Shown in pieces: positions 63,809-64,000 of a stretch of DNA of 64,000 nt. Position numbers and translations under genes: made by a program. Source of the DNA: Magnetospirillum gryphiswaldense MSR-1 v2 (GTDB lineage: Bacteria; Pseudomonadota; Alphaproteobacteria; Rhodospirillales; Magnetospirillaceae); NCBI RefSeq assembly GCF_000513295.1, contig NC_023065.1, positions 62,001 to 126,000 of the forward strand, written 5' to 3'. The notes below the pieces were generated by a model. That model was given only the letters and a program-made list of their open reading frames with translations, searched no databases and was not told the DNA's origin. Position 1 is the first letter of the stretch, and each line of letters opens with the position of its first letter.

Positions 63809-64000
63809 TCAGTAGCCGCCGATGATGTCGAAGATCCCCTTGCTCTGGCCGATGGGCTGGGCCATGAACATCTGCTGGATGTAGTTGGTGGCCTGGTTCG
63901 AGGTCAGCGCCAGCGAGTTCACCGACAGGTCGAAACGGGCCTTGGCCGCCTTTTTCTCGGCGGTCTTGGCCTCGATGATTTCGATCGACTTGGATTCAAA
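63809..64000 (-). CDS. C-terminal end of a hypothetical protein cut by the window edge
   Basis: Only the last 63 residues are visible. They form a Lys/Ala-rich helix (IEIIEAKTAEKKAAKARFDLSVNSLALTSNQATNYIQQMF) and end KGIFDIIGGY. I recognise no family. It is on the same strand as pseB, 82 bases upstream of it. The name must wait for the rest of the gene. Confidence 0.6.
   Translation of the reverse strand, partial: FESKSIEIIEAKTAEKKAAKARFDLSVNSLALTSNQATNYIQQMFMAQPIGQSKGIFDIIGGY

Noticed and set aside
1-64000. CRISPR arrays, tRNA or rRNA genes, intact insertion sequences or prophage
   Set aside because: No regularly spaced repeats, cloverleaf-like or rRNA segments, transposase or phage proteins were seen on either strand.

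Overview
The window looks like chromosome from a GC-rich alphaproteobacterium, most likely a Rhodospirillaceae/Magnetospirillum-type organism. This is inferred from protein flavour, codon use, the flagellar and lipid A gene sets, and the DivL-like and AcuR/AcuI genes; I could not run a database search. Genes are dense, with many ATGA or GTGA start/stop overlaps. I see no rRNA, tRNA, CRISPR array, intact insertion sequence or prophage.

Layout. 0-2 kb: a partial gene and a Cache-HAMP-GGDEF diguanylate cyclase. 2-4.3 kb: acuR-acuI plus an AhpD-like gene (acrylyl-CoA handling). 4.3-12.2 kb: carbon-phosphorus (C-P) lyase phosphonate system, with the DUF1045/EEP pair and phnF on the minus strand and phnGHIJKLM on the plus strand. 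12.2-16.4 kb: a second, transporter-like diguanylate cyclase, an AraC regulator, and two small flagellin-related proteins. 16.5-20.1 kb: the phosphonate ABC transporter phnCDE and a hexapeptide acyltransferase. GTCTAGAC-type sites before four transcription units suggest one PhnF regulon. 20.2-21.9 kb: two rRNA-modification genes. 21.9-32.5 kb: flagellar hook, filament and cap genes (flgD, flgE, flgN, flgK, flgL, fliC, fliD, fliS), interrupted by a lower-GC DUF1275 gene.

32.6-35.2 kb: two ECF sigma factors; the second forms a sigma, anti-sigma and periplasmic-sensor trio like CnrH/Y/X. A shared bipartite motif precedes both sigma genes and a divergent small gene. 35.2-44.9 kb: a guanidine nitrogen-assimilation operon (ABC transporter, two DUF1989 carboxyguanidine deiminase subunits, guanidine/urea carboxylase, allophanate hydrolase) behind a sigma-54 promoter and a guanidine-I (ykkC) riboswitch. 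45.1-48.7 kb: a sodium-pumping acyl-CoA (methylmalonyl-CoA type) decarboxylase. 49.3-51.8 kb: a DivL-like histidine-kinase homologue whose phospho-acceptor position is alanine. 51.9-53.1 kb: PPi-dependent phosphofructokinase. 54-59.6 kb: lipid A/Kdo genes (msbA, DUF374, waaA, lpxK, lpxL-like). 59.7-63.7 kb: nucleotide-sugar genes probably for a nonulosonic acid used in flagellin or surface glycosylation (pseB, a Gfo/Idh oxidoreductase, and a cytidylyltransferase-aminotransferase fusion).

The strongest themes are nutrient scavenging (phosphonate as P source, guanidine as N source), each with readable regulatory DNA, and motility with surface polysaccharide. The observations I rate highest are the stacked sigma-54 promoter and riboswitch on the guanidine operon, the multi-site PhnF regulon that includes the unexplained DUF1045/EEP pair, the DivL-like pseudokinase and the repeated motif of the ECF sigma locus.
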